NCBI RefSeq assembly: GCF_022376445.1
Contig: NW_025954996.1
Span: 1-64,000 of the forward strand
From: Fomitopsis serialis
Taxonomy: Eukaryota > Basidiomycota > Agaricomycetes > Polyporales > Fomitopsidaceae
Direction of reading: 5' to 3'
Length of the DNA: 64,000 nt
The notes under the pieces were generated by a model. The model saw nothing but the letters and a program-made list of their open reading frames with translations, did no database searches and was not told where the DNA came from. Numbering within the stretch: position 1 is the first letter of the stretch; every line of letters begins with the position of its first letter. A program made the translations under genes and the position numbers. This document shows, in pieces, positions 20,535 through 31,736 of this stretch.

Positions 20535-21708
20535 ATGACCTTCAAGCCGCTGCCACGCAGAGCGCAATCGCTGCTTGCTGCTGTACAAAATCTACCTCTG
20601 GTCAGCGATGTCGTATGGCTAGCGAAAGGCTCACCACTATCGATTATTATGTAAGAGGATTTTCCATACGGTTCGCCGACACCCCAGCTGAGCTTGTCGC
20701 AGTGTAATGGGCCCGACCGGGACAGGCAAATCCACGGTCAGTGACATCCCCGAGTGAAGCGCCACTACCTCATTTCCAAGGCAGTTCATCAACCTGGTGA
20801 GCGGCTCGAGGTTAGGAGTAGGAACAAACCTTCAGTCCGAGACGGCGACTATGCAGGTATCTCAGCCTTTCAAGCTCGGCTCAGATCGTGTCGTCCTGGT
20901 CGATACACCTGGGTTTGATGACACGCTGAGACCCGACAGAGAGATACTCACTATGATCGCGAAATACATGGCTGAGCTGTGCGTGTACTATTTTGTCGTG
21001 CTGCAAGACCGCCTGCCGTGACTAATGACATATATCAGGCATTGGAGGGGCGTCAAGATCAAGGGCGTCATCTACCTGCATCGTATCACCGACAACAGGA
21101 TGGGCGGCACTGCGTTGAGGAACTTCAGGATGTTTGAGGCCCTCTGCGGGAAAGACGCAATGCGAAACGCCGTCATCGTCCTAAACATGTGGAATGAACT
21201 AGGGAACGAGATGCGCGAAGCGCGCGAGAAGGAGTTGCGCGAAAGTGACATCTTCTTCAAGCATGCTGTAGACGCAGGTGCGGACGTCATGCGCCACGAC
21301 GGCACACTATCGTCTGCGAGCACCATACTGGTGCATCTCCTAAAGCAGAAGCCAGCGTCTCTTCAGATACAAAGGGAGACGGTGAACGAGACCAAGGAGA
21401 TATCACAGACGGCAGCTGGCATCATCCTGTTAGGGGAGCTTGCGACGAGGGAAGGCAAACAAGTCGAGCAGTTGCAACGCCTACGCAGAGAGCTCGAGGA
21501 GTTCAAAGACGAGAAGGAGAGGAAAGAATTAGAGGAGGCGAAAATGGACCTAGAAAGAGCCAGAGAGGAGCTGCAGGACGAGAAGGGAAGGCTGCGGGAC
21601 GCTGGCGCACTTGTCAGACGGGATCCTGAGTCGGACGGAGCACAGTCCCTCGGACAGAGGTGGTGGGGTCGCGCACTACGAGTGGTAACTAGAAGACAGA
21701 CAGCATGA
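20535..21708 (+). CDS. single G-domain P-loop GTPase (VMGPTGTGKST type)
   Basis: Exons 20535-20650, 20703-20736, 20785-20978 and 21039-21708 join in phase to 337 residues. Motifs are VMGPTGTGKST (G1), FINLVSGS, RVVLVDTPGFDDT (G3) and IVLNMWNEL (G4-like NxxN; most paralogues have NMWD). A long coiled coil follows (ELEEFKDEKERKELEEAKMD) with a basic tail ending VVTRRQTA. The N-terminus PRRAQSLLAAVQNLPLVSDV matches the linker before domain 2 of triple gene 2 (PRRAHSLLSAIHNVPLVIED), so this gene and that domain share a recent ancestor. An upstream in-frame ATG at 20367 is possible, but homology begins only at MTFKPL. Exons 3 and 4 are exactly as long (194 and 670 nt) as those of the gene at 26272-27822. 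Confidence 0.82.
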
Positions 21709-22177
21709 CTCTTTTCACTGTCATGTCTATTGCAGCGCGGGCCCGGAGATACGTACTTGACTCGGACGTGCTGACGAGCATCCCAATTTACATATATACC
21801 GTAATTTATTATGCTTCGCGATTCGACCACGCACCATGAAATTTTGAAATCCCATCCATGACTTGAAGCACCCGTCCAAGTCGATTGTCAAAAGCGCGCC
21901 CACGTCCGAGTCGATGAACGTTCGAACACGGTAGTACAAGCGACACCGATGTATGATTTCTTCATCCTTGGTCAAAGGAGCCCGTAGTTTCAGGATTATA
22001 GATAGCCTCAAATTTTCGAAGCTTTTGAGTATCTTTCCAGTTGATGAGGTAGTAAGTATGTATGATTGCAGTACTTGTGGTCGGCCTGAGCGCTTGAGCG
22101 CTTGCGCAAACTGGGGGCCGAGCGCCTATGTCGGCGAGTGCGACCGCCAACACTGCCAACAGCGGCGCGGCAGCCGG
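21709..22177. other. intergenic, no gene seen
   Basis: Between the GTPase gene and the transposon-like element. No coding or repeat signal was recognised. Confidence 0.4.
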
Positions 22178-22183
22178 GCTGCG

Positions 22184-22801
22184 CAGGACCCCTATTTATT
22201 GGTGGGGAGGCCTGATCCGGCAACCCGAGATTTTGCTTTTTTTGTCCGGACGTAGCCTTTCGATTTTGTCCGGATTAAATCAGGCCTTACGAGGTTCTGG
22301 TCGGTGCTGTCCGGACTCTGCATCAGGCCTCGGGGCAGGCGGTTCGGTGTCCGGATTGCAGGATCAGGCCTCCTGAGCCATGCAACTCACCGCCTTCGCA
22401 CCTTCAATATGCACAGATGCAATGGGAGTACTACAGTAGTACTGTGTGAACGCACATTCTTGCCCCGGCAAACCTGCGTGCATACACTACTGAGTTTTAC
22501 TATCGTTGTGAGAACAGTTATGTTGTTTATGCAACCCAACTACGATGCGGACATATGAGCCTCAATAGGCCTCGTGTAATGTGTGTCGCTCATGGCCCAC
22601 CGGTGCTCTGAGTTGTCCGGGCCCTTGTCCGGACTAGGATCAGGCCTCGCGCGACATGGACCACCATGTCCGGATACTTCCTCAGGCCTCCGTCCGCATA
22701 AGGGACGATTTTGTCCGGATAACATCAGGCATACCCCCCTCAATTGGCCGGATTTTGTCCGGATTAAGATCAGGCCTCTCCCCCAATTGATAGGGGTCCT
22801 G
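22184..22801. mobile_element. nonautonomous DNA transposon (MITE-like), 618 bp
   Basis: The ends are imperfect inverted repeats: CAGGACCCCTATTTATTG at the left, and at the right the reverse complement CAGGACCCCTATCAATTG. Both continue with a GGGGAGAGGCCTGAT-like stretch. The six bases on each side are identical (GCTGCG at 22178-22183 and 22802-22807), which fits a target-site duplication. Inside, a motif TGTCCGGAT...ATCAGGCCT recurs about seven times in one orientation, like subterminal transposase-binding repeats. No transposase frame is present, so an element elsewhere in the genome would have to mobilise it. I cannot assign a superfamily. Confidence 0.75.
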
Positions 22802-23256
22802 GCTGCGCTCCTCCTCAGCTTCATACTTGATGATTCTATAAAGCTTGAGGTGTGTTACCTTTGCCGCTTTTAGACCCTTTGATCTGGACCTTCAGTAGCT
22901 GCCATTGCGGCAGGGCGGAGCAGAGTGCATGCGCATTGCATTGGGCACCAATCAACTTGAACTCAGCGACGGTAGTGAGTGATACTTGCTGTATACCTTA
23001 TGTCATGTGAGTATGTACGTCAACTTTGGAGCGACATTGGATCTAATACTCGGCAGCGGTGATTTGAACGGTATCAATCAAAATCTCATTGTTTACCTCG
23101 GACGATACAAACGATTTCAATACGCGCATCCTTCGCGGGCGATGAGATCGGTACTTACAGGAAGCTTTTGCAGTGAAGAAATGCAAATGTAGACGCCGGA
23201 TATGTACAATGATTACACGAGACATTCGAAGCGACCTTGCCAGGATCTCACTACTA
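22802..23256. other. intergenic, no gene seen
   Basis: About 450 bp between the transposon-like element and the 3' end of the next GTPase gene. Nothing recognised. Confidence 0.4.
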
Positions 23257-24353
23257 TTACTGTGACTCTAGGATATGGTGAACCTTCCAGCAAAGCAGAA
23301 CCCGATATTCGATGCGCCATCCTACTCGTAGGAAGCGAAAGAGGCCGTTGCCACCACGCAGTTTATCCTCTTCCCCCTTGACCCGCCTGAGCTCCTCCTT
23401 GACTTTCTTCAACTCCTCTTTGAGCCGGACAATCTCCATCTTTCCTGCCGACTTGATCTCCTCTCTGAGGTTCAGCATCTCTCGCTGGTGTCTTTCCTCT
23501 TGTTCTACGAGGATTGCGAGTAGGTCACAGCCCGCTGCGGTTTCCGGCACTTGCCTCCTCTCCTCCACGAGTTCGCGTTGCATCTGAAGACCCCGCGCGG
23601 CGTTGTTAATGAGTGAACATACGATCGATTGGGCCGACTCTGCTGTCTTCTGGTGTCGGACTAATTTCGCTCCCTCCGCAACGGCTGGCTGGAAGAAGAT
23701 CGGCTTGGACACTAGCTCCTGCTCTCGTGCCTGTCCAACCTCCTCCGAAACGTCCTCCCACATCGTAGTCACGATGAACACATTCTTCATTGCCTCCGGA
23801 CCGCAAATCTTCCCGAAGAGCCTGAAATTCTTTCGCGCGATGCCCCCAACGCGGCGGTCGGAGATGCGGTGCATGTATATGACGCCTGTCAACTTGATGT
23901 CTTTCTCATATCTACGTGCGTGCAGTAGTTGAGCCATGAGGCATCCGCATTGCTACAGTCAAGGGCATTACTTACGTTTGTTTCAGAAACCGGCCTATGT
24001 CCTCGAGGACATCCGCTTGCGACTTTGTCGTGTCATCGAAACCTGGCGTGTCGATGAGCACGACCTTGGCATCGCCCATCATGCAATATGCGACGCCGAT
24101 ATCCTTCGTACACGACCGAAGGCCTGTTCCTACTTCCAAGTTTGAACCGCACACATAATTGATGAACTGCAGCGTCTTTCAGCTGTCGATTCCCTGCAGC
24201 AGCGCATACGATGGCTCTGCTCACCGTCGTTTTTCCCGCCCCTGTAGGGCCAGTGACCCTAGAGTTATATGCGCGTAAATGCGACTGTGTCTGAAATAAA
24301 CGGGTGGAAGCCACGCACGCAATCAACTTCAAGTTCCCGTTGTACAGAGCCAT
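23257..24353 (-). CDS. single G-domain P-loop GTPase (VTGPTGAGKTT type)
   Basis: A paralogue of the 17883-18961 gene with the same start (MALYNGNLKLIA at 24353), the same four-exon layout and about 304 residues. Motifs: VTGPTGAGKTT (G1), FINYVCGSNLEVGTGL, VVLIDTPGFDDTTKSQADVL (G3), FIVTTMWEDV (G4-like). The coiled coil contains EEIKSAGKMEIVRLKEELKK, and the tail is GWRIEYRVLLCWKVHHILES. All P-loop and switch residues are present, so GTP binding is expected. The matching upstream region shows that promoter and gene were duplicated together. Function is unknown; cluster context suggests one arm of a diversifying GTPase set. Confidence 0.82.
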
Positions 24354-24429
24354 CTCGCGCCCGAAGGTTGCTGTGGAACTACGAGGAAAGCGCTGGCTGA
24401 TGTTTCAGTATCAAAGCACATCCTGGTGA

Positions 24430-24445
24430 GTATGATATATTTACA
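24430..24445 (-). promoter_or_regulatory. conserved TATA-like element
   Basis: The minus strand reads TGTAAATATATCATAC about 80 bp before the start codon at 24353. It shares the AAATATAT(G/C)AT core with the elements before the two related copies. Confidence 0.5.
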
Positions 24446-24869
24446 ACGGGTCTGCAGCGGACCTGGTGTCCCGCACCAACTCTACATCTTACCTCTAACA
24501 CGTATTGTCACTAGGCGGCCGGGCCTGAATGTGCGCGGCGACCCAGGGCACATGTGTAACGTATCCAGTGATCGGCGATGCAGACCTTGAGGGGATACTG
24601 TGTCAGTGGCTCGTATGGCGTGTCCACGGCACCGACCATTGGACCGTCGCTGCTGAGTCGGTGGTCCGAGAATATCAACAGATAGCTCCTACAACTGGCG
24701 ACAGACTCCGGCTCCGTAAGTTGTCGTATGGATCTTGATGTTAGGAGCTCCTTACCTCACTGTCAGAGTTTACTAGTACCGTTCAATGGACTCAGAAGAG
24801 ACATCGTGTACTACTAACGGTACCAGGTTCTAAAACTGCGTGACAGAAATCGGCACAGGCTCTCTCGTA

Positions 24870-24980
24870 AAGCCGGTGACTCTAGAGTCAGACATGCGTC
24901 AACATGGGTGAGTCTGGAATGAATAACGAGTGGCAGGGCACTAACGCAATCAGCTTCAGATTCCCATTGTATAGAGACAT
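24870..24980 (-). pseudogene. GTPase relic: first exon and start of second
   Basis: The minus strand from 24980 reads ATG TCT CTA TAC AAT GGG, giving MSLYNGNLKLIA. This is nearly identical to the first exon of the two MALYNGNLKLIA genes and has a donor (GTTAGT) at the same position. About 60 bp on, CTCTAG then AGTCACCGGC matches the second-exon start (VTG). After that the sequence diverges (TTTACGAGAGAGCC) and the P-loop is missing. No G domain follows. It is a 5' fragment of a duplicated gene that still carries its TATA-like element. Confidence 0.8.
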
Positions 24981-25051
24981 GTTGGCCCAAAGTCTGTTGT
25001 AATAAAATATTACGACCGTGAGGCCGCTATTGTGGTATGAAGCCGCGACCT

Positions 25052-25070
25052 CGTATCATATATTTGCGAC
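25052..25070 (-). promoter_or_regulatory. conserved TATA-like element of the relic
   Basis: The minus strand reads GTCGCAAATATATGATACG about 76 bp before the relic's ATG. It is the clearest of the three copies of the element. Confidence 0.5.
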
Positions 25071-26271
25071 TGACACTCTTGAGGTAGACTTCCTCCGCTC
25101 CTGCGTCGAACATGCTTTTTTGGCACGTGTATGTAGTAGCATGCACAACGTCGCGTCAGACGGTCTACGATGCACCTGAGATACGGCGGCGTTATCTTTG
25201 CGCCTCGCTTCAAATTGAAATAGCCCAGGGTCCGATGGCTTTAGTTTCATTGATGGAAAGCTGGCCCACAAGATCCGTGACTCCCACTTCTCAACTGCAT
25301 ATCCCGCCGTCAAGCTACGCTATCAATGAAATCACCTACTTCTGAGGGCGCTCCTTTCTGCTGTAGGTTTTCTTATGCACATAAGGTAAGCGGAGTCCCT
25401 AGCATGCGTCTGCGATTCTCGCTGATCTGTGATATATCAGTGACGAGTCTATATAGCTGATGCGACAGCGCGCAACCCTAAACTGCCGCTTTCACTCGAA
25501 AATTTAATGCACCGAACCCTGCGGTGCGAGTACGAAGTGATGCCAGCGCTCTGAAACATCACACCGGATCCAATCGTACATCGCTGTTGGGCATACGTGG
25601 TCAGCTCGGCAGCATGAGCCACCAGGATGCATAGCTCTATGATTCACAAAGCGAAGTGTAAGGTGTTCGATATGGTGACCATGACAATTTCCTCTGACGC
25701 GTCTCGTTTGGGATGGAACTAGGGTGGAGCAACTAATGGGTACCGTTGTCGCACGGTGTTCATGAAAGGCAAGCTCCGTGACTAGCTCCGCGGATTACAC
25801 ACGAATGTGAAAGTAAGCTCATCGTCGCTTATGAAACTCGCTATTGAATTCAAATGACGACACAAATCTGTTCCAGTGTACTTCTAGCACCCCATGGTGT
25901 TCCCGAACTGGAGCCGGTTCCTCGTCCCAGAATGAGCGTAGGTTTCGAGACTTCATGCCGGACAACCATTCGCACGACTCTCGGAATATCTAAGTATATG
26001 TCACCAACGAGCAACATGTCACCCTTCAGCCGAATGACCTAGCACGGACAGTCGACTGTGAGGTCCGCACGTGCGCTCACAGATACTTTCTGACGTACTG
26101 TGTCTCTAGCAGTGCTCCAGTATATGCGTCCTTTACCATGGTCATCAAGTTAATCGAGACATTCCACGGGGTGTCATGTCCCGTCATATCCTCTTCCTCC
26201 TCCTGGAAATCAATCACATACAACGGTTTCAGCTCAGTTCATCAAACACACAAAGACTGAGCCCGTTTGAT

Positions 26272-27822
26272 ATGGGATCACGCCGGACGCATCGGTCTTC
26301 AACGACCAGGCTGAGCCAGACAGCCGCGACCCTGGCTACGGCAGCCCAGGCTGACTCGGAGCGGCACGGTATCCAGCCCACTGAATTCCAACGTCCGACG
26401 GCCTCCGCTCCTATGCGCACCTTTTGTGCGGGGCCCAACAATGTGGGCTTAGCTGTAATCCACGCCTTCAGCTGCATTTACAAGATCTCGAGTGCGTCCG
26501 TCAAGAACGCGCTTTTCGCTGGATTAGCCTACCGATATACATGCGGTTTCATATGGGGCCGAGCCGCGATTCACGTAAACAAGTAAGTACCGTGTACTCA
26601 AGATTGGGCCATCGCCCACCCGCCTCGTCGAATGCCGCATCAGACCGCAAAGTTGCCGTCCCCCACTCCTCAGCCCTCCACTCGATCTGACCGGAGGAAG
26701 GGCTATGTCTCGGAAACGTTGCGGACGCTCGATGACACTGCAGCAACAGCATACATACTGTGAGCTTGAACTGTTGCTAGACTCTCCGTGGGAACAGCAC
26801 TTACAGATTCACCAGGATTATGGGTTCCACCGGAACAGGCAAATCTACGGTTGGTATTGTTCAGTATGCGGACTCCTGGTATCTGAGTACGCTGCAGTTC
26901 ATCAACTTAGTGAGTGGCTCCAATTTGAGAGTGGGGACCGGACTCCACTCCCAGACAGCCACTGTCGAGCTATCCAAAATGTTCGAACACAAATCTCAGC
27001 GAATCGTCATGGTGGACACGCCTGGATTCGACGATACCATTGAATCCGACACAGACGTGCTCATTACAATCGCGAGTTATCTCGCACACTTGTGAGTCGA
27101 CGCGTCTACTCACGGACTGAGAGTCGGCGATGACTAACGCGAGTCACCAAAGGTATCGCGAAGGCATCCAGATACGTGGCATAGCGTACATGCACCGCAT
27201 CACGGACAACAGAATGGGCGGAACAGCACTCAGAAATTTCCGGATGTTTGAAGCCATCTGCGGGCAATCCGCTAGGCAAAATGCGATCATAGTCCTGAAC
27301 ATGTGGGACCAGGTGAAGAAGGACATTGCCGAAGCACGGGAGAAAGAGTTACGCGAGAGTGACCTCTTCTTCAAACCTGCGGTAACCGCTGGTACACGTA
27401 CAATGCGTCATTGGGACAACAGGGAGTCGGCGATACCGATTCTGGAAAATCTCATCAATCAACCTTCAGTCGCTTTGGCGATTCAGCGAGAGATCGTTGA
27501 GGAGCGCAAAGCGATTCACCTGACGGCAGCCGGGCTGACGCTCCTCGGGGAGCTCGCTGCAAAGGAAGCCAACCATGTCGAGGAATTGCGTCGTATACGT
27601 GAGGAGAGAGAGGAAGCAAGGTCAAGGAGAGACGTGGACGGGGAACTTGAAAGAGACGCAGAAGAGGCGCAGAAGAGGCTAGAAGATCTGCGAAAAAAGC
27701 TGGTGGATGAGCAACGGAAATTGCGAAACGCGACGACTACAAGTCGGGAAGTGAGGGTGTCTCGACGTCGACGCGCACAGAGTAGCAGTAGTTGCTGTAA
27801 TTGTTGTTGTTGTTGTTGTTGA
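26272..27822 (+). CDS. single G-domain P-loop GTPase with cysteine-rich tail
   Basis: Exons 26272-26582, 26807-26849, 26898-27091 and 27153-27822 join in phase to 405 residues. The start at MGSRRTHRSS gives a ~100-residue Ser/Thr/Ala-rich N-terminus; an in-frame ATG at 26176 is also possible. The first intron is long (224 nt), so this N-terminus is the least certain part. Motifs: RIMGSTGTGKST (G1), FINLVSGSNL, VMVDTPGFDDT (G3), IIVLNMWDQV (G4-like NxxD). A coiled coil follows (EELRRIREEREEARSRR). The last eight residues, CCNCCCCCC preceded by SSSS, come from a TTG repeat that ends in TGA. A cysteine run like this could be palmitoylated, but could also be a microsatellite accident. It is convergent with triple gene 2. 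Confidence 0.75.
27791..27820 (+). repeat. (TTG)n microsatellite inside the coding end
   Basis: TGTTGTTGTTGTTGTTG encodes the run of cysteines at the C-terminus of the GTPase. Length change in whole units would change only the number of cysteines, not the frame. Confidence 0.8.
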
Positions 27823-28141
27823 ACGTCGGGTGTTAAGCGTTAAGCGCTGGCTGCGAAGCCTGAGTGTACAGTACTTACAGTACTTGTACAGTTGTGTATC
27901 CAGCTCGAGCTCTTGTCGCCGCACATGAGCATGATCAATATCCGATAAGTATGCAGTACCAGAGTCAGAACCAGAGTTGTGCGCTCTCAAACACGCGCGG
28001 TGCACATTCGAATACCGCCGCTGCGACATGACGACAGTACAGCATCACTCACAGAGGCTTGAGGCCCTGTCCCAGATGTGCGTGCGTGAGTACATAAGGC
28101 TAGTCAGCGTTTTCTGCATACCTATAACTATGCGGTCATCA
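27823..28141. other. intergenic between convergent GTPase genes
   Basis: A 319-bp 3'-to-3' gap. Nothing beyond expected transcript ends was recognised. Confidence 0.5.
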
Positions 28142-31100
28142 TCATCCACTCGCATATCGTCCCGAGCCTCGGCTTGGACTCTGTGACATCTGGCCTACTA
28201 ACGCCTTCTCCCGTCGCATACCTCCTCTATCTCCCGAGCTCCTCCCCGGACGCCCGTCCTCTGTCGTTGTTCCTGACGCGGCTTCTGCCCTAGTGAGATC
28301 TGCAGCTTGCGTTTCTACGTTAGGTTTTGACACCGGTCTACGCATGCTAGTGGGCACACCTGGCTCTTTCCCCAATATGGCGGATACAATTTGGTTCGCA
28401 GATTGCTGTGTATTGTAATGAGACATTACGCGAGCGCCGCGATCACAAGCCTCTTGGAAAAAATCACGAAGTTGGCGTAATCTTGCATCAGCCGCCTCTG
28501 GCCGCGAGTCCTTGACAATGTCCCACATCGTAGTGACGATGACGACCGTGCCAGTGAAGCTTTTGCAGAGTCTCCGGAATGATCTGTAGCCGTCTAGGGA
28601 GCTGCCAGACATGCGATTGTCGCAAATGCTATGCATATATATTACTCCTACGAGCTTGCCCGTAAGATACCTGTGGTTGAACAACTGAGCGCTCTCGCAA
28701 CACACAACATCGATGAGCTGTTCATTCCTCACGGGTTTTGCAGAAACCTCTCGATCAATTCCACTATTTCTCGTTGAGGCCTTTGTGTGTCGTCGAACCC
28801 TGGTGTATCGGCGAACATGATGGGCTCTCCTCCAAACTGCGTCGAGATGCACTGTATCTCAGTTGTGCATGACTCGAGTCCAAGTCCGACTTTCATGTCG
28901 GAGCCTGCTACACAGTTGATGAACTGACGGTGAACAGCTTCAACTCACGATGCTCAAAGACGACACATAGGAGGTCTTACTGTTGTCTTCCCGCTTCCTG
29001 TGCAGCCCATAAGACTATCAAAGACAGTCAACCTTGATGTTGAGCAGGTGTGGAGTGATCGAGGTGAAAAGGACGTACACAATTAGCTTCGGCTTGGTCA
29101 CCTCAGAATGGCTCCTTTCTGGACCCCGGAATCTCAGGATCTGCCTGAGCTCTTCGTCGGGCAGGGGCGGTCGCCGCTTACCGTTCGTCGACGCAATAGC
29201 CTGGGACGCCTCCGAGCCGAGATCCTCCCGACTTCTCTCCTCATCCCTCATATGCGGTACCTGCACGACTTGATCCTCCCGCATCTGTTCTAGGGGCCAT
29301 GCGTCGTCAGTGTATCGCCTGACCGGCACCCCCGCACCCTGCAGCCTTTCCTTCTCCAGCTCCTCTCTGGGTCTGTCCAGGTCCATTTGCACCTCTGATT
29401 CTTTCCTCTCCTTCTCGTCCTTCCAGTCCTCGAGCTCTCTGCGTAGGCGCTGCACCTCCTCGAGCTCTCTGCATAGGCGCTGCAACTCCTCGATTTTTGT
29501 GCCTTCCCTCGTCGCAAGCTCCCTCAAAAGGATTATGCCAGCTGCCGTTTGTGGTATCTTTTTGTCCTCGTTCGTCGTCTCCCTTTGTATCTGTAGAGAC
29601 ACAGACTTCTGCTTCAGGAGATACGCCAGTATGCCGTCGGCGGATGATTGTTGACCGTCGTGGGCCACGACGTACGCACCCGCATCTACAGCGTGCTTGA
29701 AGAAGATGTCACTTTCGCGCAGCTCCTTCTCGCGTGCTTCGCGAATCTCGTTTCCCACTTGATCCCACATGTTTAGAACGATGACGGCGTTCCGCATCGC
29801 GTCTTTCCCGCAGAGGGCCTCAAACATTCTCATATTCCTCAATGCAGTGTCGTCCATCCTATTGTCGGTGACGCGATGCAGGAAGATAACGCCCTTAATT
29901 TCCATGCCCTTCCGATGCCTGGCATCTGACGTTAGTCACGGCAGGCGGTCTCCACGGCGCAACGAGATACACGCACAGGTCAGCCAAGTATTCGGCGATC
30001 ATACTGAGTATTTCTCTGTCGGATTTCGATGTTTCGTTAAACCCCGGTGTATTGACCAGGACGACGCGTTGTGAGCCGACTTTGAAAGGCTCGGTTGGCT
30101 GTACGGTGGCTGCCTCAGGCTGGAGGCTCGTTCCTACTCCTAGCCTGGAGCCACTCGCCATGTTGATGAACTATTTGCAATGAGACACCAGCGCGTTGCT
30201 TGGGAGTAATACTTACCGTGGATTTGCCCGTCTTTTCCGCGCCCATGACACTGTGATGATTTCAGCTGGGGTGCCCGCGAGTCGTACAGTGAATGCTCTT
30301 ACATAATAATCGAGGACGGCGAGCCTTTCAAGTTCGTTAACCGTACGAGATCTTCGATGACAAGCGGAACGTTGTGTATGGCGGAAAGCAGTGAATGCGC
30401 CCTACGTGGTTGGGCGCGAGGAGCAATTGCGCGCGGAATAGCCACGCGGGGAGAAGGGGTAGGTGCGCGCGGCGATGAAGATGCACGCGGAGAGTCATCA
30501 CGATAAGCGAGCTGATGATCCAGAGTAGATGGTCTCTGAGGGTTTAGTGGAAACCAAGGAGTCGGTATGGCCGGCGTGGATCGAACATCTGAGTAGGACT
30601 AGGCAGTTCAGTTAGCAATGTTAGGCGAATGTTAACACGACAAAACGCACGGGCCTCTGACCCTGAGGCATTTCTGAATACACCATGCGACCCAGCTGCG
30701 ACACGACATCCTGGAGACGCGTATGGAAGCGATCTCCCTGAGCCATTTGCAATTTGTCTCTCTCGATTTCGGTTTTCCGTAGCTTTTGACGGAGTTCCCC
30801 AAGCTCGTCTCTCAATTGCTGGAGCCCCTCTTCCGTATGCCTCCTAGTGGACCTGGCCTCTTCGGTGGAGACGTCCAATCTCCATTGTTGCTGCTGATAC
30901 ATTGCGTCCAACTGAGAAGCCAGTTCACGTCCCGCGTCAGTCTGTGGAACGGTCTTGTGCTCCTCGACCAACTGGCGCTGGATGTGGAAAGCGGCGGGGG
31001 GTTTCCCCAACAGCGTCGAGAGAATACCGACCGCAGATTTGTGCGTATTATCGTGACGCATGATGCGAGCTCCAACGTCGCAGGCATCCTTGAAATAATG

Positions 31101-31736
31101 ACCTCTGAGTTCTCGAGCTCTGACGTTTGCGATCTCTGACGGCACTATATCCCACATTGTGGTGACAATGATGACGTTTGCCATCGCGGTATCCCCGCAG
31201 AGCTTGCGGAAGAGCTGGTAGGTCTTCAGGCTGATGTCGGACATTCGATTGTCAGAGATTGGATGCAGGTACAGGATCCCGGTGAGCCGCGTGCCATGAG
31301 CAAACCTTCATGGATATCAGCATCAACTTCCGATCAAGAACAAAACACCTCACGTCTGTTGTAAGAAAGCAGCAATCAAGCTCAGTATGTCGGCTTGAGG
31401 TATTTCGATATCATCAAATCCTGGTGTGTCGATCAATGTAATGCGGTCGCCTGCGAGCTGCATTGTCGCCATCTGTATTTCGCTTGTGCCTGACTGGAGT
31501 TCGTGGTCGACGACCAGGTTCGAGGCAGCAGCGCAGTTGATAAACTATTACAAAGTTTCTCAGCGTACTTCAGATAAGTATCTGGATGCTATCGCGTATT
31601 TACCGAGGACTTTCCACTTTCCGTGCAGCCCATAAGTCTGTTTTGAGCCGCATGAATTGACCGAATCAGGGCCCTGCATGATCGATCGCAGCAACAGCAG
31701 AACGTACGCGATAAACTTCGGTGCAGGTTCTGCCAT
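28142..31736 (-). CDS. predicted triple G-domain P-loop GTPase (gene 2)
   Basis: Start ATG at 31736, reading MAEPAPKFIA, then an intron and LMGCTESGKSS (domain 1), LIDTPGFDD, VTTMWDIV and a coiled coil. Intron 30650-30599 (GTGCGT...CTAG, with GCTAACT as branch site) joins in phase a proline/serine-rich linker that has no ATG, then domain 2 (IVMGAEKTGKST). Domain 2 carries VNTPGFNET in place of VDTPGFDDT, so the magnesium-contacting Asp of G3 is Asn; its G4 is LNMWDQV. A second coiled coil leads to KPKLIV. Intron 29078-29015 then joins domain 3 (LMGCTGSGKTT; MFADTPGFDDT; VTTMWDIV). The C-terminus is Ser/Arg/Gly-rich, ending SGRYASG. Without splicing each domain ends in a short stop-terminated tail. 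Likely a multi-GTPase switch protein. Alternative: two or three adjacent genes lacking start codons. Confidence 0.62.

Larger units (their letters stand above)
24354..26271. other. intergenic containing a GTPase relic
   Basis: Apart from the relic (24870-24980) and the two TATA-like elements listed separately, about 1.8 kb shows no gene. It separates a minus-strand GTPase from a plus-strand one. Confidence 0.45.
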
